From Streptomyces sp. CBMA29 (GTDB lineage Bacteria > Actinomycetota > Actinomycetes > Streptomycetales > Streptomycetaceae), in NCBI RefSeq assembly GCF_014596445.1, contig NZ_MECL01000094.1:1-53791 (forward strand): a stretch of DNA of 53,791 nucleotides, read 5' to 3'. The notes below the pieces were generated by a model. That model was given only the letters and a program-made list of their open reading frames with translations, was not told where the DNA came from and did not search any database. The position numbers were made by a program, and so were the translations under genes. Below, one piece after another: positions 52,595 through 53,791 of this stretch. Positions within the stretch are counted from its first letter, which is position 1. Each line of letters begins with the position of its first letter.

Positions 52595-53791
52595 CTAGAG
52601 GCTGCGCCACGCAGTGGGGATGGCGGAGGCTACGTCGAGGGCCGAGAGCGGCGCCCCGCCAGAGCCCAGCCGCGCAGCGAGCCCATGCACGTACGCCCCA
52701 CAAGAGGCCGCGTCCAGCGGCGACAACCCGGCCGCCAGCAACGACCCTGCAAGCCCGGACAGCACGTCCCCACTCCCCGCCGTCGCCAGCCACGCGACCC
52801 CCGTCGGATTGACGCGAACCGCCGGCGAAGGCGAAGGCGAAAGCGAAGGCGACGCCGACGCCGACGCCGACGCCACCAACGTCGTCGCCCCCTTGAGCAG
52901 GACCGTGGCACCGAACCGCCCCGCCAAGCCCCGCACGGCGTCGAGGCGCCGCGCCTCGACCTCCTCCCGCGCCCAGCCGAGGAGCGCGGCGGCCTCCCCG
53001 GCGTGCGGAGTGAGGACGGTGGGGGCGCTCCGCTCCCGTACGGCGGAGGGCGAGAGAAACCGCAAGGCGTCGGCGTCGACGAGAACCGGCACCGAGGTGG
53101 CGAGAACGTCCGTGACGGCCTGCCGCGCCTCCGGGGAGTCGCCGAGACCGGGCCCGACCACCCACGCCTGCACGCGCCCGGCGCCATGCGGGGACCCGGT
53201 GGACACCAGCACCTCGGGGTGCCGGGCGAGCACGGCGTCGCCGCCGGGCCCGACGTAGCGCACCGCCCCGGCGCCGCCCCGCAGCGCGCCGGAGACGGCG
53301 AGGACGGCGGCCCCCGGGTACCGCCCGGACCCGGCGACGACACCGACGACACCGCGCCGGTACTTGTCGCTCGACTCCCCCGGCCGCGGCAGCGCGGCGG
53401 CGACGTCCGCGTGCTGGAGCGCCTCCAGTTCGGGTTCGCCGAGGTACGGCCCGAGGCCGATGTCGACGAGCCGGGGCGCCCCGGCGAAGGCGGCGGCCGG
53501 GTCGATGAGCAGCCCCGGCTTGTACGTACCGAAGGTGACGGTCGCGTCGGCGTGCACGGCGTCCCCGAGGACTTCCCCGGTGTCGGCGTCGACTCCGCTG
53601 GGCAGGTCGACGGCGACGACGAGGGCGCGGGAGGCCCCGGCGGCCTCGGCGAGCGGTACGGCGGCGGGCCGCAGCCCGCCCTTGCCGCCGATGCCCACGA
53701 TCCCGTCGAGTACGAGGTCGGCCCGCCCGATCAGCGCCTCGGCGTCCTCCGCGGCGGCGGCGCGGCCCCCGGCGGCCAGCAGGGCGGCGAG
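52595..53791 (-). CDS. nnrD: Bifunctional NAD(P)H-hydrate epimerase/dehydratase (5' end outside window)
   Basis: The last 398 codons of the gene; the frame stays open to the window edge. It repairs damaged NAD(P)HX. The epimerase part shows VAVDLPSGVDADTGEVLG and TVTFGTYKPGLL. The dehydratase (YjeF C-terminal, ribokinase-like) part has VVAGSGRYPGAAVLAVSGAL, VLTPHAGEAAALLG, LLKGATTLVA and the terminal ATAGSGDVLSGLAGSLLAAG motif. A Ser/Ala/Pro low-complexity insert (encoded at about 52821-52872) interrupts the dehydratase domain. Its TAG stop abuts composite element II. Confidence 0.93.
   Translation of the reverse strand, partial: LAALLAAGGRAAAAEDAEALIGRADLVLDGIVGIGGKGGLRPAAVPLAEAAGASRALVVAVDLPSGVDADTGEVLGDAVHADATVTFGTYKPGLLIDPAAAFAGAPRLVDIGLGPYLGEPELEALQHADVAAALPRPGESSDKYRRGVVGVVAGSGRYPGAAVLAVSGALRGGAGAVRYVGPGGDAVLARHPEVLVSTGSPHGAGRVQAWVVGPGLGDSPEARQAVTDVLATSVPVLVDADALRFLSPSAVRERSAPTVLTPHAGEAAALLGWAREEVEARRLDAVRGLAGRFGATVLLKGATTLVASASASASPSLSPSPSPAVRVNPTGVAWLATAGSGDVLSGLAGSLLAAGLSPLDAASCGAYVHGLAARLGSGGAPLSALDVASAIPTAWRSL

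Overview
The window is high-GC DNA with GTG/TTG starts and GGAGG-type ribosome sites. It carries the developmental regulators bldM and whiD, a bldN-type promoter and CIRCE-controlled groES-groEL1, and is therefore almost certainly a Streptomyces chromosome (core region). From guaA to nnrD the gene order (guaA, GMC oxidoreductase/choD, guaB3, guaB, sigD, whiD/whiB3, groEL1-groES, tsaD-rimI-tsaB-tsaE, alr, nnrD) matches the conserved actinobacterial order known from Mycobacterium tuberculosis, with Streptomyces-specific genes between.

Layout. (1) 1-6.97 kb: end of a secreted protein gene, a methyltransferase, an EsrISR/LiaFSR-like envelope-stress module (response regulator and PspC-histidine kinase, divergent from a PspC/LiaF-like membrane protein), a DoxX protein and a small conserved protein. 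(2) 7-13.2 kb: guaA, chorismate mutase, ChoD-like oxidoreductase, GabD2-like aldehyde dehydrogenase. (3) 13.3-22.1 kb: four tandem Ser/Thr-kinase-type genes with one architecture (kinase domain, one membrane segment, related C-terminal ectodomain). One is a pseudokinase with a rare TTA (bldA) codon. (4) 22.1-29.2 kb: glpD, a nucleotide-sugar-dehydrogenase-like protein lacking catalytic residues, a Pro/Gln-rich membrane protein, guaB3 and guaB. (5) 29.3-31.8 kb: sigD, bldM, whiD. (6) 31.8-36.8 kb: LysR regulator, PLP enzyme, GNAT, two tandem MOSC genes, a decayed SDR gene and a MITE. (7) 36.8-48.2 kb: groEL-groES, methyltransferase, polysaccharide deacetylase, the tRNA t6A genes tsaD/tsaB/tsaE with rimI, a hydrolase and alr. 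(8) 48.2-52.6 kb: a four-gene insert (TetR, SDR, VOC, M48 peptidase). (9) nnrD, cut by the window end.

The most unusual structure is a dispersed repeat family. A 170-175 bp core occurs four times (14981-15155, 16045-16215, 48251-48421, 52418-52587), each joined on the same side to an array of degenerate repeats spaced roughly 40-60 bp. The copies form two inverted pairs with cores outside and arrays inside. One pair encloses only repeats, between two kinase genes. The other has 37-bp identical inverted ends, encloses the TetR/SDR/VOC/M48 genes, and sits exactly between the nnrD stop codon and alr. I read these as two composite elements of one undescribed, possibly mobile, type. No transposase or recombinase is visible in either. 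A second family, a ~130-bp MITE with perfect 20-bp inverted ends, occurs at 27551-27677 and 36615-36745.

Functionally, the window combines guanine nucleotide synthesis, t6A and cell-wall precursor enzymes, stress chaperones and developmental regulation. All identities are from reading the sequence; no database search was run.
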